This document shows, piece by piece, positions 16,773 through 26,800 of a stretch of DNA of 64,000 bases. The translations under genes and the position numbers were made by a program. Every line of letters begins with the position of its first letter. The stretch's first letter is position 1. Under the pieces are notes generated by a model. That model had not been told where the DNA came from and searched no databases. It worked only from the letters and a program-made list of their open reading frames with translations. Source of the DNA: CADEGL01 sp050180485 (lineage in GTDB: Bacteria; Pseudomonadota; Alphaproteobacteria; CADEGL01); NCBI GenBank assembly GCA_050180485.1, contig JBFXED010000001.1:62001-126000 (forward strand), read 5' to 3'.

Positions 16773-17555
16773 CTAGAGGCTGAACCGTTCGCCCAGATAG
16801 ACGCGGCGCACGTCCTCGTGCGTGACGATTTCCGCGGGCGCGCCGTCCATCAGGACCGTACCATTATGAAGAATATAGGCACGGTCCACGATATCCAACG
16901 TCTCGCGGACGTTATGGTCGGTGATCAGAACCCCGATCCCCCTGTCCTTGAGCTGGGAAACCAGCTCGCGGATGTCGTTCACGGCGATGGGATCGATACC
17001 GGCCAACGGCTCGTCGAGCAGGATGAAATGCGGGTGCGACGCCAGGGCGCGCGCGATCTCGACGCGTCGGCGTTCACCACCCGAAAGCGCCAACGACGGA
17101 GTGCGCCGCAGGTGGGTGACCGAGAATTCGGCCAGAAGCTCGTCGAGCGCGGCCTCGCGCCGGTCCCGATCGCGCTCGATCACCTCAAGCACCGCGCGGA
17201 TATTGTCCTCGACCGTCAGGCCGCGGAAGATCGACGGCTCTTGGGGCAGGTAGCCAATACCCAGCCGCGCGCGCTGGTACATGGGCAGGTCGGTGATATC
17301 GTGGCCGTCCAGCGAGATGGAGCCCGCGTCCGGCGAGATCAGCCCGGTGATGATGTAGAAGCAGGTCGTCTTGCCCGCGCCGTTGGGTCCCAGAAGGCCC
17401 ACGGCCTCGCCGCGCTTCACGTTGACCGAGACATCGCGCAGGACCGGGCGTTTCTTGAACTGCTTGCCCAGGTTCTTCGCGACAAGGCCGGGGTTGTCGG
17501 CAACAAGGCGGGGGCCGGTGGTGGCAGTGATCGGGCGCGTGGTGTCGGGAGACAT
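16773..17555 (-). CDS. lptB: LPS export ABC transporter ATPase
   Basis: ATPase that powers LPS extraction by LptFG and its transfer to LptC. Walker A GPNGAGKTT, signature LSGGERRR, Walker B FILLDEP and the H-loop TDHN are all intact. The 260 aa include a ~20-residue N-terminal extension (TTGPRLVADNPG) before the ABC core. The gene lies 8 bases after lptA in the lptC-lptA-lptB-rpoN run; lptF and lptG are elsewhere. Confidence 0.97.
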   Translation of the reverse strand: MSPDTTRPITATTGPRLVADNPGLVAKNLGKQFKKRPVLRDVSVNVKRGEAVGLLGPNGAGKTTCFYIITGLISPDAGSISLDGHDITDLPMYQRARLGIGYLPQEPSIFRGLTVEDNIRAVLEVIERDRDRREAALDELLAEFSVTHLRRTPSLALSGGERRRVEIARALASHPHFILLDEPLAGIDPIAVNDIRELVSQLKDRGIGVLITDHNVRETLDIVDRAYILHNGTVLMDGAPAEIVTHEDVRRVYLGERFSL

Positions 17556-17563
17556 CGGTACCG

Positions 17564-18460
17564 TTACGGGTTGACCGGAGCCGGTGGCTGCGGCACGGCG
17601 GTCTTCGCGCCTTTCGCACCGCCTTTCGACTCGGGCTGCATAACGCCGCGAACGCGCTTGCCGCCACTCGGCACGCCTTTCGGTTGGGCCAGAAGGCGGC
17701 TCACTCCCGTCTTCATGTTCACTTCGGCGAACTCTCCGTTCAACTGGCTGGTCCCACGGCTGATCTTAACCGATCCCGCCATGTTCGCGATACCGGTATC
17801 GGGGTCGTAGTCGCCATACTCCGCGCGCGCGACCTCGTTCTGCGTAGCGACCTCGACATTACCGAAGGCCTCCATGCGCGCCAGTTCCAAGGCGCCGCGC
17901 TTGGTCTCCTTGAGATGCGCGGTCAGCACGTCCGCGCGCAGCTCACGCCCGTCCTTGATGGCCAGCGCGTTACCGCGCGCGACTGCGACGCGCTTGGTGT
18001 CCCAATATTCCAGGCTCTGCTTGGCGCTGATCTTCTCGGTCGGCGTGTCCAGGCGCACGATCTTGCCGGTCATCACGAGGACGCCGTTGTCGATGTCGTA
18101 GATGCCCTTGTCGCCGGTCGCGGTTTCCTTGTCGGTCGAGATCTTGACGTTACCGTCGGCGACGATGCGCCAGATCTCCGTGTCGCCCTTCTTGCCCGTC
18201 CGGTAGTGCGCGGTCAGCGAATCGGCGCGCACGGTGACGCCGCCCTGGCTCGCGACCGCGTTGCCGCGGGCGATATAGACCTGCTTGGCTTGCTGCCACT
18301 CGATGCCGTCTTCGGCGTCGATGGAAATAGGCTGGTCCGAATTCTGGCCGGAGCCCTGGCCGAAGCCGAGGACCGCGCCGGCCTGCTCTGGCAGCGCCAG
18401 CATCGCGACGGCGGCCAACAATCCACCCGCGAGCACGCGCGAGATGCCCTGGACTCTCAT
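17564..18460 (-). CDS. lptA: LptA/OstA-type periplasmic LPS transport protein
   Basis: 298 aa. A signal peptide (about residues 1-30, hydrophobic core GGLLAAVAMLALP) is followed by two OstA-like repeats with the pattern QVYIARGNAVASQGGVTVRADSL and later ALAIKDGRELRADVL. LptA forms the periplasmic bridge for LPS. It is longer than E. coli LptA (185 aa), with a Pro/Lys-rich C-terminus, as in many Alphaproteobacteria. It overlaps lptC by 4 bases. Confidence 0.92.
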   Translation of the reverse strand: MRVQGISRVLAGGLLAAVAMLALPEQAGAVLGFGQGSGQNSDQPISIDAEDGIEWQQAKQVYIARGNAVASQGGVTVRADSLTAHYRTGKKGDTEIWRIVADGNVKISTDKETATGDKGIYDIDNGVLVMTGKIVRLDTPTEKISAKQSLEYWDTKRVAVARGNALAIKDGRELRADVLTAHLKETKRGALELARMEAFGNVEVATQNEVARAEYGDYDPDTGIANMAGSVKISRGTSQLNGEFAEVNMKTGVSRLLAQPKGVPSGGKRVRGVMQPESKGGAKGAKTAVPQPPAPVNP

Positions 18461-19155
18461 TTCTTGGCCACCGCGCCGTGCGAGTAGATCGTCATCTTGG
18501 CCTTGCCGGTGAAGATCACGCGCTCCCCGCGGTCGATGATGCGGAAGCCCTGCGCCTTGATGTTGCCGAACGGCCCTTGGCCCTCGATCGGCTCCTGGCC
18601 GTACGCGGTGCCCGCGTTCAGGTCGATATAGGCCGAGTTAGTGTGGAAGTCGTAGCCCGCGTCATGGAACAGGCTGACATTGTCGGTCAACTGGATGACG
18701 TGCTGCTGTTGGGAGAACATGCCCGTGTCGGCGGTCAGTGCGACCCACGTGCCGCCCTTCAGCGTAATGTCGGCCTTGGGTTGCTCAAGCTCCACGAGAT
18801 TGGTGCCTTTGCCCACTTGCGTCGCCGAATCGGCAGTCAGTGCATAGGGCTGGTTGCGCGCATCGATGCCTGTATAGCGCGGCCGCACCATGCGCAGCTG
18901 GTCGATCTCGTCCTTGCTCACGCTGGCAAAGCCGAGCGGGATGCGGTCGTTGCGCGGATTGATCTGGGGCCAGATGGCGACGACGCCGATCAGGATCGCG
19001 GCGATGGACGGCAAGCCGAGCTTCAGCCAACGCATCAGGTTGCCGTAGCGCGCCGTCGCGCGCGCGACGGTGGGTCGCCCGAGGCCGTAGTCGCGCGCCA
19101 GGAATGTGCCCGTCGGATGCTTGGGGGGAACCGCTTTCGCGGGCTCGGGTGCCAT
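18457..19155 (-). CDS. lptC: LPS export system protein LptC
   Basis: 232 aa bitopic inner-membrane protein: a cytoplasmic N-terminus of ~48 residues, one membrane helix (about 50-67, LGLPSIAAILIGVVAIWP), then a periplasmic beta-jellyroll domain with VRPRYTGIDARNQPYALTAD. LptC passes LPS from LptBFG to LptA. The cytoplasmic extension is longer than in enterics. The start is 5 bases after the kdsD stop. Confidence 0.9.
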   Translation of the reverse strand: MAPEPAKAVPPKHPTGTFLARDYGLGRPTVARATARYGNLMRWLKLGLPSIAAILIGVVAIWPQINPRNDRIPLGFASVSKDEIDQLRMVRPRYTGIDARNQPYALTADSATQVGKGTNLVELEQPKADITLKGGTWVALTADTGMFSQQQHVIQLTDNVSLFHDAGYDFHTNSAYIDLNAGTAYGQEPIEGQGPFGNIKAQGFRIIDRGERVIFTGKAKMTIYSHGAVAKK

Positions 19156-19160
19156 CGCGG

Positions 19161-20144
19161 TCAGGCGACGCCAGCCCGCAAGCAGTCGTGCAAGCGGACG
19201 ATGCCGACCGGCGCGCCGTCCTTCACCACGAAAAGATTGGTGATCGAGCGCGCGTTCATAAGGCCGATGGCCTCCGACGCCAAAGCCTGCGGACGGATGG
19301 TCTTGGGTCGTCGCGTCATGACCTCGCCCGCGGTCATCTTCAAGAGGTTGGGGCCCAAATGGCGGCGCAGATCGCCGTCGGTGATGATACCGGCCAAGCG
19401 GCCTGCGGCGCTGACAATGCCGACGCAGCCGAAGGTCTTGGCCGTCATGGTCAAGATAGCCTCCGACATCGGTGCTTCGGGCGGCAGCAGCGGTATCTCG
19501 TCGCCGGTGCGCATCAAGTCCGAGACACGCAGCAATGTCTGGCCCAACTTGCCGCCGGGATGCAGCACTTGGAAATCGGAGCTCGAGAAACCCTTGCGCT
19601 CCAGAAGCGCGACGGCGATGGCATCGCCCAACGCCAACATCATCGTCGTCGAAGTGGTGGGCGCCAAACCCATGGGGCAGGCTTCGGGGCTGGGCGGCAG
19701 CACGAGTGTCACGTCGGCGTGTTCGGATAAGGCACTGCGCGCCTTGCTGGTGATGCCGACGAGGGGAATCGAGAACCGCCGGGAATAGGTCAGAAGATCG
19801 GTCAACTCGACCGTTTCCCCGGAATTGGACAAGGCGATGATCGAATCGGCGCGCGTCACCATGCCGAGGTCGCCGTGACTGGCTTCGGCCGGATGGACGA
19901 ATACGGCCGGGGTGCCGACCGAGGCCAGGGTGGCGGCGATCTTATGGGCGATGTGTCCGCTCTTGCCCATGCCGGTCACGACCACGCGGCCGCTGGTCGA
20001 GGCCAACAGGTCGACGGCCGCCTTGAAATTGCCGTCCAACGCCCGCGCTAAGTTACGGATGCCGTCGGCTTCCAGGCGCAGGACGCGCTCGGCTGATTTG
20101 AGGTCAGCATCCGGCGCGGGCTTCTTTCGGGTCTTGGCGCTCAC
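19161..20144 (-). CDS. kdsD: arabinose-5-phosphate isomerase (KpsF/GutQ/KdsD family)
   Basis: Makes D-arabinose 5-phosphate, precursor of the Kdo of LPS. The N-terminal SIS domain (about residues 40-175) contains GMGKSGHIAHKIAATL and SNSGET, and two CBS domains fill the C-terminal half. The frame is open to 20246, but the GTG at 20144 gives 327 aa, the usual length, so it is preferred. The position at the head of the lpt genes couples Kdo supply with LPS export. Confidence 0.93.
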   Translation of the reverse strand: MSAKTRKKPAPDADLKSAERVLRLEADGIRNLARALDGNFKAAVDLLASTSGRVVVTGMGKSGHIAHKIAATLASVGTPAVFVHPAEASHGDLGMVTRADSIIALSNSGETVELTDLLTYSRRFSIPLVGITSKARSALSEHADVTLVLPPSPEACPMGLAPTTSTTMMLALGDAIAVALLERKGFSSSDFQVLHPGGKLGQTLLRVSDLMRTGDEIPLLPPEAPMSEAILTMTAKTFGCVGIVSAAGRLAGIITDGDLRRHLGPNLLKMTAGEVMTRRPKTIRPQALASEAIGLMNARSITNLFVVKDGAPVGIVRLHDCLRAGVA

Positions 20145-20332
20145 AATCGATCTATCCGGCAGCCGAAGGTCTGGGGTTCGCAAGCCGGCATGGATGGTTG
20201 GGCTATCCCTCCCCGGAAGCCCAAAGCACCGGCACGGAAAGGCCACAGGCCCCTCCGATCATCGCGATTTGCAGTATGCCGGGGGCTAGGTAACAGGTCA
20301 AATAAGGCCGGATTTTGGCGGGTTTAGACCCG

Positions 20333-20944
20333 TCAGTGCGCGAAAATATCGTCCTCGCGCCAGCCCGCCAGGTCGAGCTCGGCCCGGACGGGAAGGAAAG
20401 CAAAGCTTGCGGCCGCCAGGCGGGCCCTGCCCTCACGCTCCAGCATCCGGTCCAGCTTGGCCTTGAGGGCATGGAGGTGCCGGACGTCCGAGGCGGCATA
20501 CTCGATCTGCTCGGGGGACAGGGTTTCGGCTCCCCAGTCAGAGGATTGCTGCTGCTTCGAGATTTCGAGGCCTAGCAGTTCACGGCACAGATCCTTAAGC
20601 CCGTGCCGGTCGGTGTAGGTGCGCGCCAAGCGCGAGGCGATCTTGGTGCAATAGATCGGCCCGGTAAGCACGCCGAGGTAGCGCTTCAGGACGGCGACGT
20701 CGAAGCGCGCGAAATGAAACAGCTTCAAGGTTTTCTGGTCGGTCAGAAGCGCGGCCAGGTTCTTCGCGTCATAGTGGCCGGGGCGGAAGCGGACCAGATG
20801 GCATTTGCCGTCGCCGCCGGAAAGCTGAACCAGACAAAGCCGATCACGGGCCGGATCCAGTCCCATCGTCTCGGTATCGATCGCGACAATGGGGCCCAGA
20901 TCGAGGCCAGCCGGCAGATCGCCTTCGTGGACCTGAACGGTCAT
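20333..20944 (-). CDS. rnd: ribonuclease D, short form
   Basis: 203 aa carrying a DEDDy 3'-5' exonuclease domain only: VAIDTETMGLD supplies the first two acids, HFARFDVAVL the third and YAASDVRHL the Tyr/Asp pair. It lacks the C-terminal HRDC domains of E. coli RNase D, as is common in Alphaproteobacteria. RNase D trims tRNA precursors, and tRNA-Leu lies only 69 bases upstream of its start, on the same strand. Co-transcription of the two is possible but not shown. Confidence 0.9.
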   Translation of the reverse strand: MTVQVHEGDLPAGLDLGPIVAIDTETMGLDPARDRLCLVQLSGGDGKCHLVRFRPGHYDAKNLAALLTDQKTLKLFHFARFDVAVLKRYLGVLTGPIYCTKIASRLARTYTDRHGLKDLCRELLGLEISKQQQSSDWGAETLSPEQIEYAASDVRHLHALKAKLDRMLEREGRARLAAASFAFLPVRAELDLAGWREDDIFAH

Positions 20945-21012
20945 GGGCGGCCCCCGCCTCTTAAATCGCGCTGCCGTGCCGCTATCCTTTGAGGCGAGCG
21001 GCTTTGCGCGAG

Positions 21013-21099
21013 TGGTGCCCAGGAGAAGACTCGAACTTCCACGAGCTTGCGCCCACAGGTACCTGAAACCTGCGCGTCTACCAATTCCGCCACCTGGGC
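21013..21099 (-). tRNA. tRNA-Leu, anticodon CAG
   Basis: Class II tRNA of 87 bases with encoded CCA. Acceptor stem GCCCAGG/CCTGGGC, anticodon stem CAGGT/ACCTG around loop TTCAGGT (anticodon at 21063-21065), a long variable arm TGGGCGCAAGCTCGTG, and T arm GAAG-TTCGAGT-CTTC. It reads CTG, the most used Leu codon in this GC-rich window. Confidence 0.97.
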
Positions 21100-21239
21100 G
21101 ATGCGGGGCGTTTGGGTATCCCCTGCACGGGGGTGTGTCAACGTCCTTTTCGGGATGCGTCCGCGTGGGTCATGCGATATAGAAACTGCGGCGCAGCGCG
21201 CCCGATCCGTTCGGTTGCAGCGCGCGAGGGGACCCCAAG

Positions 21240-22253
21240 GTGGCTACGCGCATGGAAGCGCTTTCGAGATATCGCCGCGTCACAGTATTCGGCGGCTCTG
21301 GCTTCATCGGCCGTCACATCGTGAAACGTCTGGCCAACGCGGGCTGCGTGGTCCGCGTGGCCGTGCGCGATCCGGAAGCGGCTGCCTTCCTGAAGCCCAT
21401 GGGCAACGTGGGCCAGGTGGTTCCTGTCGCCGCCGACCTGAACGACGAGCGGCTGGTCGCTGCCGCGGTCCAAGGCTCGGACGCAGTCATCAATCTCGTC
21501 GGCATTCTTTATGAGCGTGGGGCTCAGCGCTTCGACGCCGTCCATGTCGAAGGCGCGCGCCGCATCGCCGCCGCCGCCAAGGCTGCCGGCGTGGCGCGGC
21601 TGATCCACATGTCGGCCTTGGGCGCCGGGCGCGATTCGATCTCGCACTACGCGCGCAGCAAGGCCGCGGGCGAGGAGGCTGTGCGCGCCGCCTATCCCGA
21701 GGCCACCATCATGCGGCCGAGCGTGGTGTTCGGGCCCGAGGACGATTTCTTCAACCGCTTCGCCGTGCTGGCGCGACTGTTGCCTGCCCTGCCCGTGTTC
21801 GGTGCCGAGCCGCGTTGCGCCGGCTGCGTTCCGCCCAAGATCGACTGGTGGGGCCGGGGCGGCACGCATATGCAGCCCGTCTATGTGGGCGATGTCGCGG
21901 ATGCCTTCATCCAGGCGCTGGCCGATCCCGCCACGAAGGGCCGTACTTACGAGTTGGGCGGGCCGCGCGTCTATTCCTTCAAGCAATTGATGGAACTGGT
22001 TCTGGCCGAAACACGGCGCAAGCGCATGCTGGTGCCGGTGCCGTTGTGGGTTGCCGCCATAAAGGCCACTTTCCTGGGTCTCCTGCCCAAGCCGCCTTTG
22101 ACCCTCGATCAGGTCTGGCTGCTGCGGCAGGACAATGTGGTCTCCCCGAACGCCTCGGGTCTGGTGGAATTGGGTATCGAGGCCACCGCGGCCGAAGCCA
22201 TCCTTCCGCTTTACCTGGACCGGTACCGGGTCAAAGGCCGCTTCGCCACCTGA
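21240..22253 (+). CDS. complex I NDUFA9-like NAD(P)-binding protein (atypical SDR)
   Basis: 337 aa extended/atypical short-chain dehydrogenase. The dinucleotide motif VFGGSGFIGRHIVKRL is at about residues 17-32, and IRPSVVFGPEDDFFNRFA identifies the group related to mitochondrial NDUFA9. In Alphaproteobacteria the protein is a supernumerary complex I subunit or a UbiB-linked quinone factor depending on lineage; which applies here is not decided by sequence. The GTG at 21240 has GAGGGG 8 bases upstream; an in-frame ATG follows 12 bases later. Confidence 0.85.
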   Translation: MATRMEALSRYRRVTVFGGSGFIGRHIVKRLANAGCVVRVAVRDPEAAAFLKPMGNVGQVVPVAADLNDERLVAAAVQGSDAVINLVGILYERGAQRFDAVHVEGARRIAAAAKAAGVARLIHMSALGAGRDSISHYARSKAAGEEAVRAAYPEATIMRPSVVFGPEDDFFNRFAVLARLLPALPVFGAEPRCAGCVPPKIDWWGRGGTHMQPVYVGDVADAFIQALADPATKGRTYELGGPRVYSFKQLMELVLAETRRKRMLVPVPLWVAAIKATFLGLLPKPPLTLDQVWLLRQDNVVSPNASGLVELGIEATAAEAILPLYLDRYRVKGRFAT

Positions 22254-22394
22254 GGAAGTGTCCGCCGGGGCTGCGAACAGAAAAATCCGCCCTAAAACGG
22301 TCTGTTCACCAAACTTTCCTCTCGCGCGGTTATGACCGTTTGCGTAGTGTGATCGATCGTATTGCGATGCAACATGGGGACCCCGGGGCGCGTC

Positions 22395-23849
22395 ATGCCG
22401 ACCGGAATGCTCAAATTCGTAAAGCAGCCGCGCGTCACGCCCGACAAGCGTGAGGCGGAGGCGCGCCGGCACGACTTCGGCGAGATTTACGTTGAGTACG
22501 ATCCCGCGCGCGCGGCCGAGCAGGCGTCCCGCTGCTCGCAATGCGGGATTCCGTTCTGCCAGAACCATTGTCCGCTGCATAACAATATCCCGGACTGGCT
22601 GATGCTGGCCTCGGCCGGGCGGCTGGAGGAGGCCTACGAACTGTCCTCTGCCACCAACAACATGCCGGAGATTTGCGGCCGCATCTGTCCGCAAGACCGG
22701 CTGTGCGAAGGCAACTGCGTCATCGAGCAGTCGGGCCATGGCACGGTCACCATTGGTGCGGTCGAGAAATACATCACCGAGGTCGCGTGGCAGAACGGTT
22801 GGGTCAAAGGCCCGGTGCCGCGCGAGGAGCGCGGCCAGAGCGTCGGCATTGTCGGCGGCGGCCCGGCGGGGCTCGCGGCGGCCGAGGAATTGCGCCGTCG
22901 CGGCTACGCGGTCGATGTCTACGAGCGACACGACCGAATCGGCGGTTTGCTGGTTTACGGCATTCCCAACTTCAAGCTGGAAAAGAGCGCGGTGCAGCGC
23001 CGCGTCGATCTCCTGGAAAAGTCGGGCATCCGCTTTCATCTGAATTTCGAGGTCGGCCGCGATGCATCGTTGGCCGAGCTGCGCCAGCGTCACGACGCAG
23101 TCTTGATTGCGACCGGCGTGTACAAGGCGCTCGAGCTCGGCGTGCCGGGCGTCGGCCTCGGCAATGTCGTTCAAGCGCTCGATTATCTGATCGCGTCGAA
23201 CCGCAAGGGGCTCGGCGATTCCGTGCCGGCGTTCGAAAGCGGTCTCCTGAATGCGGCCGGTAAACGCATCGTCGTCATCGGCGGTGGCGATACGGCGATG
23301 GATTGCGTGCGCACCGCGGTGCGCCAGGGCGCCGAATCCGTGCGCTGCCTCTACCGGCGCGACCGCGCCAACATGCCCGGTTCGCAGCGCGAAGTGCGCC
23401 ACGCCGAGGAAGAGGGCATCGAATTCATGTGGCTGTCTCAGCCCGAAGCGTTGCTGGGCGACGAGGATGTGCGCGCGGTGCGCGCGCTGCGCACCCATCT
23501 GGGCGTGGCCGATCCCTCCGGCCGCCAGCCGCCGGTGCCGGTCGAAGGTTCGCAATTCCCGGTCGACGCCGATCTGGTCATCAAGGCGCTCGGCTTCGAG
23601 CCCGAAGATCTGCGCGGTGCTTTCGCCAGCCCCGAACTGGCGGTCACACGCCGCGGCACGTTGCGAGTCGAGTTTTCGTCGATGATGACGAACCTGGACG
23701 GTGTCTTCGCCGCCGGCGATATCACGCGGGGCGCTTCGCTCGTGGTCTGGGCGATCCGCGACGGCCGCGAGGCCGCGTCCGGCATCCACGCCTATCTCGA
23801 AGCGAAGACCGCGGCGAAGCCCGACGCCACCACCCGCGCGGTCGCGTGA
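22395..23849 (+). CDS. gltD: glutamate synthase (NADPH) small subunit
   Basis: Takes electrons from NADPH through FAD and 4Fe-4S clusters to GltB. The N-terminus has the two Cys groups CSQCGIPFCQNHCP and CGRICPQDRLCEGNC for low-potential clusters. The FAD motif VGGGPAGLAAAEEL and the NADPH motif VIGGGDTAMDC follow. The frame has ATGs at 22362, 22374 and 22395; the last gives the family-like start MPTGMLKF and has GGGG shortly upstream. The gene order gltD then gltB (4-base gap) is the reverse of the enteric gltBD order. Confidence 0.95.
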   Translation: MPTGMLKFVKQPRVTPDKREAEARRHDFGEIYVEYDPARAAEQASRCSQCGIPFCQNHCPLHNNIPDWLMLASAGRLEEAYELSSATNNMPEICGRICPQDRLCEGNCVIEQSGHGTVTIGAVEKYITEVAWQNGWVKGPVPREERGQSVGIVGGGPAGLAAAEELRRRGYAVDVYERHDRIGGLLVYGIPNFKLEKSAVQRRVDLLEKSGIRFHLNFEVGRDASLAELRQRHDAVLIATGVYKALELGVPGVGLGNVVQALDYLIASNRKGLGDSVPAFESGLLNAAGKRIVVIGGGDTAMDCVRTAVRQGAESVRCLYRRDRANMPGSQREVRHAEEEGIEFMWLSQPEALLGDEDVRAVRALRTHLGVADPSGRQPPVPVEGSQFPVDADLVIKALGFEPEDLRGAFASPELAVTRRGTLRVEFSSMMTNLDGVFAAGDITRGASLVVWAIRDGREAASGIHAYLEAKTAAKPDATTRAVA

Positions 23850-23853
23850 CGCC

Positions 23854-26800
23854 ATGACCATTCGTAACGACGGCGAACGTTTTATCGCGGAATGGCGCCA
23901 GAACGCCGAACATCTGACGGAACGCGGTCTTTACGATCCTGCTGAGGAGCGCGACTCCTGCGGCGTTGGTCTCGTGGTCGCGATCGACGGCAAGCCGCGC
24001 CGCTCGGTGGTCGAGGCCGGTATCACCGCCCTCAAATGTCTGTGGCACCGCGGCGCGGTGGACGCTGACGGCAAGACGGGCGACGGTGCGGGCATCCACG
24101 TCCAGATCCCGCAAGACTTCTACAAGGAACACGTGCGCCGCATGGGCCACGAGCCGCGCGAAGGGCGCTTGGCCGTGGGCATGGTGTTCCTGCCGCGCAC
24201 GGACCTTGCCGCGCAGGAGCGTTGCCGCTGCATCGTCGAAGCCGAAATCCTGAATTTCGGCTACCGCATCTACGGATGGCGTCAGGTGCCGATCAACGTG
24301 GGCGTCGTGGGCGAGAAGGCCAATGCGTCCCGCCCCGAGATCGAGCAGATCATCATCTATAACAGCCGCGGCGTGTCCGACCGGCTGTTCGAGCGCGACC
24401 TCTACATCATCCGCCGCCGCATCGAGAAGGCGGCGCTGCAGGAGACCATCAAGGAGTTCTACATCTGCTCCTTGTCCTGCCGTTCGGTCATCTACAAGGG
24501 CATGTTCCTGGCCGAGCAGCTGACGGCGTTCTATCCCGACCTTCTCGACGAGCGCTTCGTTTCGAACTTCGCCATCTACCACCAGCGCTATTCGACCAAC
24601 ACGTTCCCGACCTGGCCGTTGGCTCAGCCGTTCCGCGTCATCGCGCACAATGGCGAGATCAACACACTGCTGGGCAACGTGAATTGGATGAAGGCGCACG
24701 AGCCGCGGATGGCGCACGAGTTCTTCGGCGAGTACATGGACGATCTGAAGCCGCTGATTCAGCCGGGCGGTTCGGATTCGGCCGCGCTCGACGCGGTGTT
24801 CGAGGTGATGGCGCGCTCCTTGCGCTCGCTGCCGCTCGTGAAGGCCATGCTGATGCCCGAGGCGTGGACGGCGGAATCGCCGATCCCGCAAGAGCACAAG
24901 GATCTCTACGCCTATGCGAACGCGGTGATGGAGCCGTGGGACGGCCCGGCCGCGATCGCTGCCTTCGGCGGCGTCTGGGCGCTGGCGGGCATGGACCGAA
25001 ACGGTTTGCGGCCCCTGCGTTACACGCTGACGCGCGACGGGCTGCTCGTCGTCGGGTCCGAGACCGGCATGGTGCGTCTGGAAGAATCCGAGATTGTCGA
25101 GAAGGGGCGCGTCGGGCCCGGTCAGATGATCGCGGTCAATCTTGCGGAGGGAAAACTCTATCGCGACCGCGAGCTGAAGGACTGGATGGCGTCCCAGCAG
25201 CCCTTCGGCAACTGGACCGAGAACATCCGCCAGATCGACAGCCTGATCCGAAACGACATCGAGGAGCCGCTGGAGTTCGCGCCGGAGGAAATCCGCCGCC
25301 GTCAGCACGCGGCTGGCTGGTCGCTTGAGGATCTGGAGCTCGTTCTGCAGCCCATGGCCGAAGAGGGCAAGGAGCCCATAGGCTCCATGGGCGACCATTC
25401 GCCCTTGGCGGTGCTGTCCGAACGCTACCGCGGCCTGCACCATTTCTTCCGGCAGAATTTCAGCCAGGTGACCAATCCGGCCATCGATCCATTGCGCGAG
25501 CGGCGGGTGATGAGCCTCAAGACCCGCCTGGGCAACCTCGGCAACATTCTGGCCGAGAGCGAGACACAGTGCCGCATCCTGCAGCTCGATTCGCCGGTAC
25601 TGTCGAATGTCGAGTTCGACGCCATGCGCGACTACATGGGCGACACGGCGGTCGAGATCGATTGCACCTTCGAGGCCGACGGCGGCGAGGACGCGCTGCG
25701 CACGGGTCTTGAGCGCGTGCGGCGCGAATCGGAAGAAGCCGTTCGCAACGGCGCCGAGCACGTCATCCTATCCGATAAGGCCCAGTCGGCCGCGCGCGCC
25801 TCGATTCCCATGATCCTGGCGACGGGTGCCGTGCACAGCCATCTCGTGCGCCGCAACTTGCGCACCTATACCTCGATCAATGTGCGCGCGGGCGAGTGCA
25901 TGGACGTGCATTACGCGGCCGTCCTGATCGGCGTGGGCGCCACCACCGTGAATGCCTATCTGGCGCAAGAAACGTTGGCCGACCGGCACCGCCGCGGTCT
26001 TCTGCCCGGCCGTTCGCTCAAGGATTGCATTCGCGCCTACAAGAACGCAGTCGACCAGGGCTTGCTCAAGATCATGTCCAAGATGGGCATTTCGGTGATC
26101 AGCTCCTACCGCGGCGGATACAACTTCGAGGCCATGGGCCTGTCGCGCACGCTGGTGGCCGAGTTCTTCCCCGGCATGCCCTCGCGCATCTCGGGCATTG
26201 GCCTGTCGGGCATCCAGCGCAAGGCGCTGGAACTGCATCGCCGCGCCTTTGGGCCTGACGCCATGCCCTTGCCCATCGGCGGTTTCTACCGCTATCGCCG
26301 GGGCGGCGAGACACATGCCTTTGAAGGCCATCTGATCCACCTGCTGCAGGCGGCGGTCGCGTCGGATTCCTATTCGGCGTTCAAGAAATACAGCGCGGCC
26401 GTGCGCGAGATGCCGCCGACCCAGCTGCGCGATTTGTGGGAGTTCTCGCCCAATCGCCAGGCCATCTCGGTCGACGAGGTCGAATCGATCACCGAGATCC
26501 GCAAGCGCTTCATGACGCCGGGCATGTCGCATGGCTCGCTGTCACTCGAAGCGCACGAGACGCTCAGCATCGCCATGAATCGGATCGGAGCGAAGTCGGA
26601 TTCGGGCGAAGGCGGCGAAGGGCGAGAGCGGTTCAAGCCACGCGAGAACGGCGACAACGCCAATTCATCGATCAAACAGGTCGCCTCGGGCCGGTTCGGC
26701 GTCACGGCCGAGTATCTCAACAACTGCCGCGAGATCGAGATCAAGGTCTCGCAAGGCTCCAAACCCGGCGAAGGCGGCCAGCTGCCCGGCTTCAAGGTCA

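Noticed and set aside
20145..20246. 34-codon N-terminal extension of KdsD
   Set aside because: Pro/Arg-rich, not like the family; a GTG at 20144 gives the usual 327 aa.
21138..23861. A 907-codon open frame on the minus strand opposite the NDUFA9-like gene and gltD
   Set aside because: Arg/Ala/Gly/His-rich composition typical of antisense frames in GC-rich DNA; it opposes a clear gltD with all its Cys and nucleotide motifs.
23722..25761. 679-codon minus-strand frame opposite gltB
   Set aside because: Low-complexity shadow; gltB codon pattern and conserved motifs define the coding strand.
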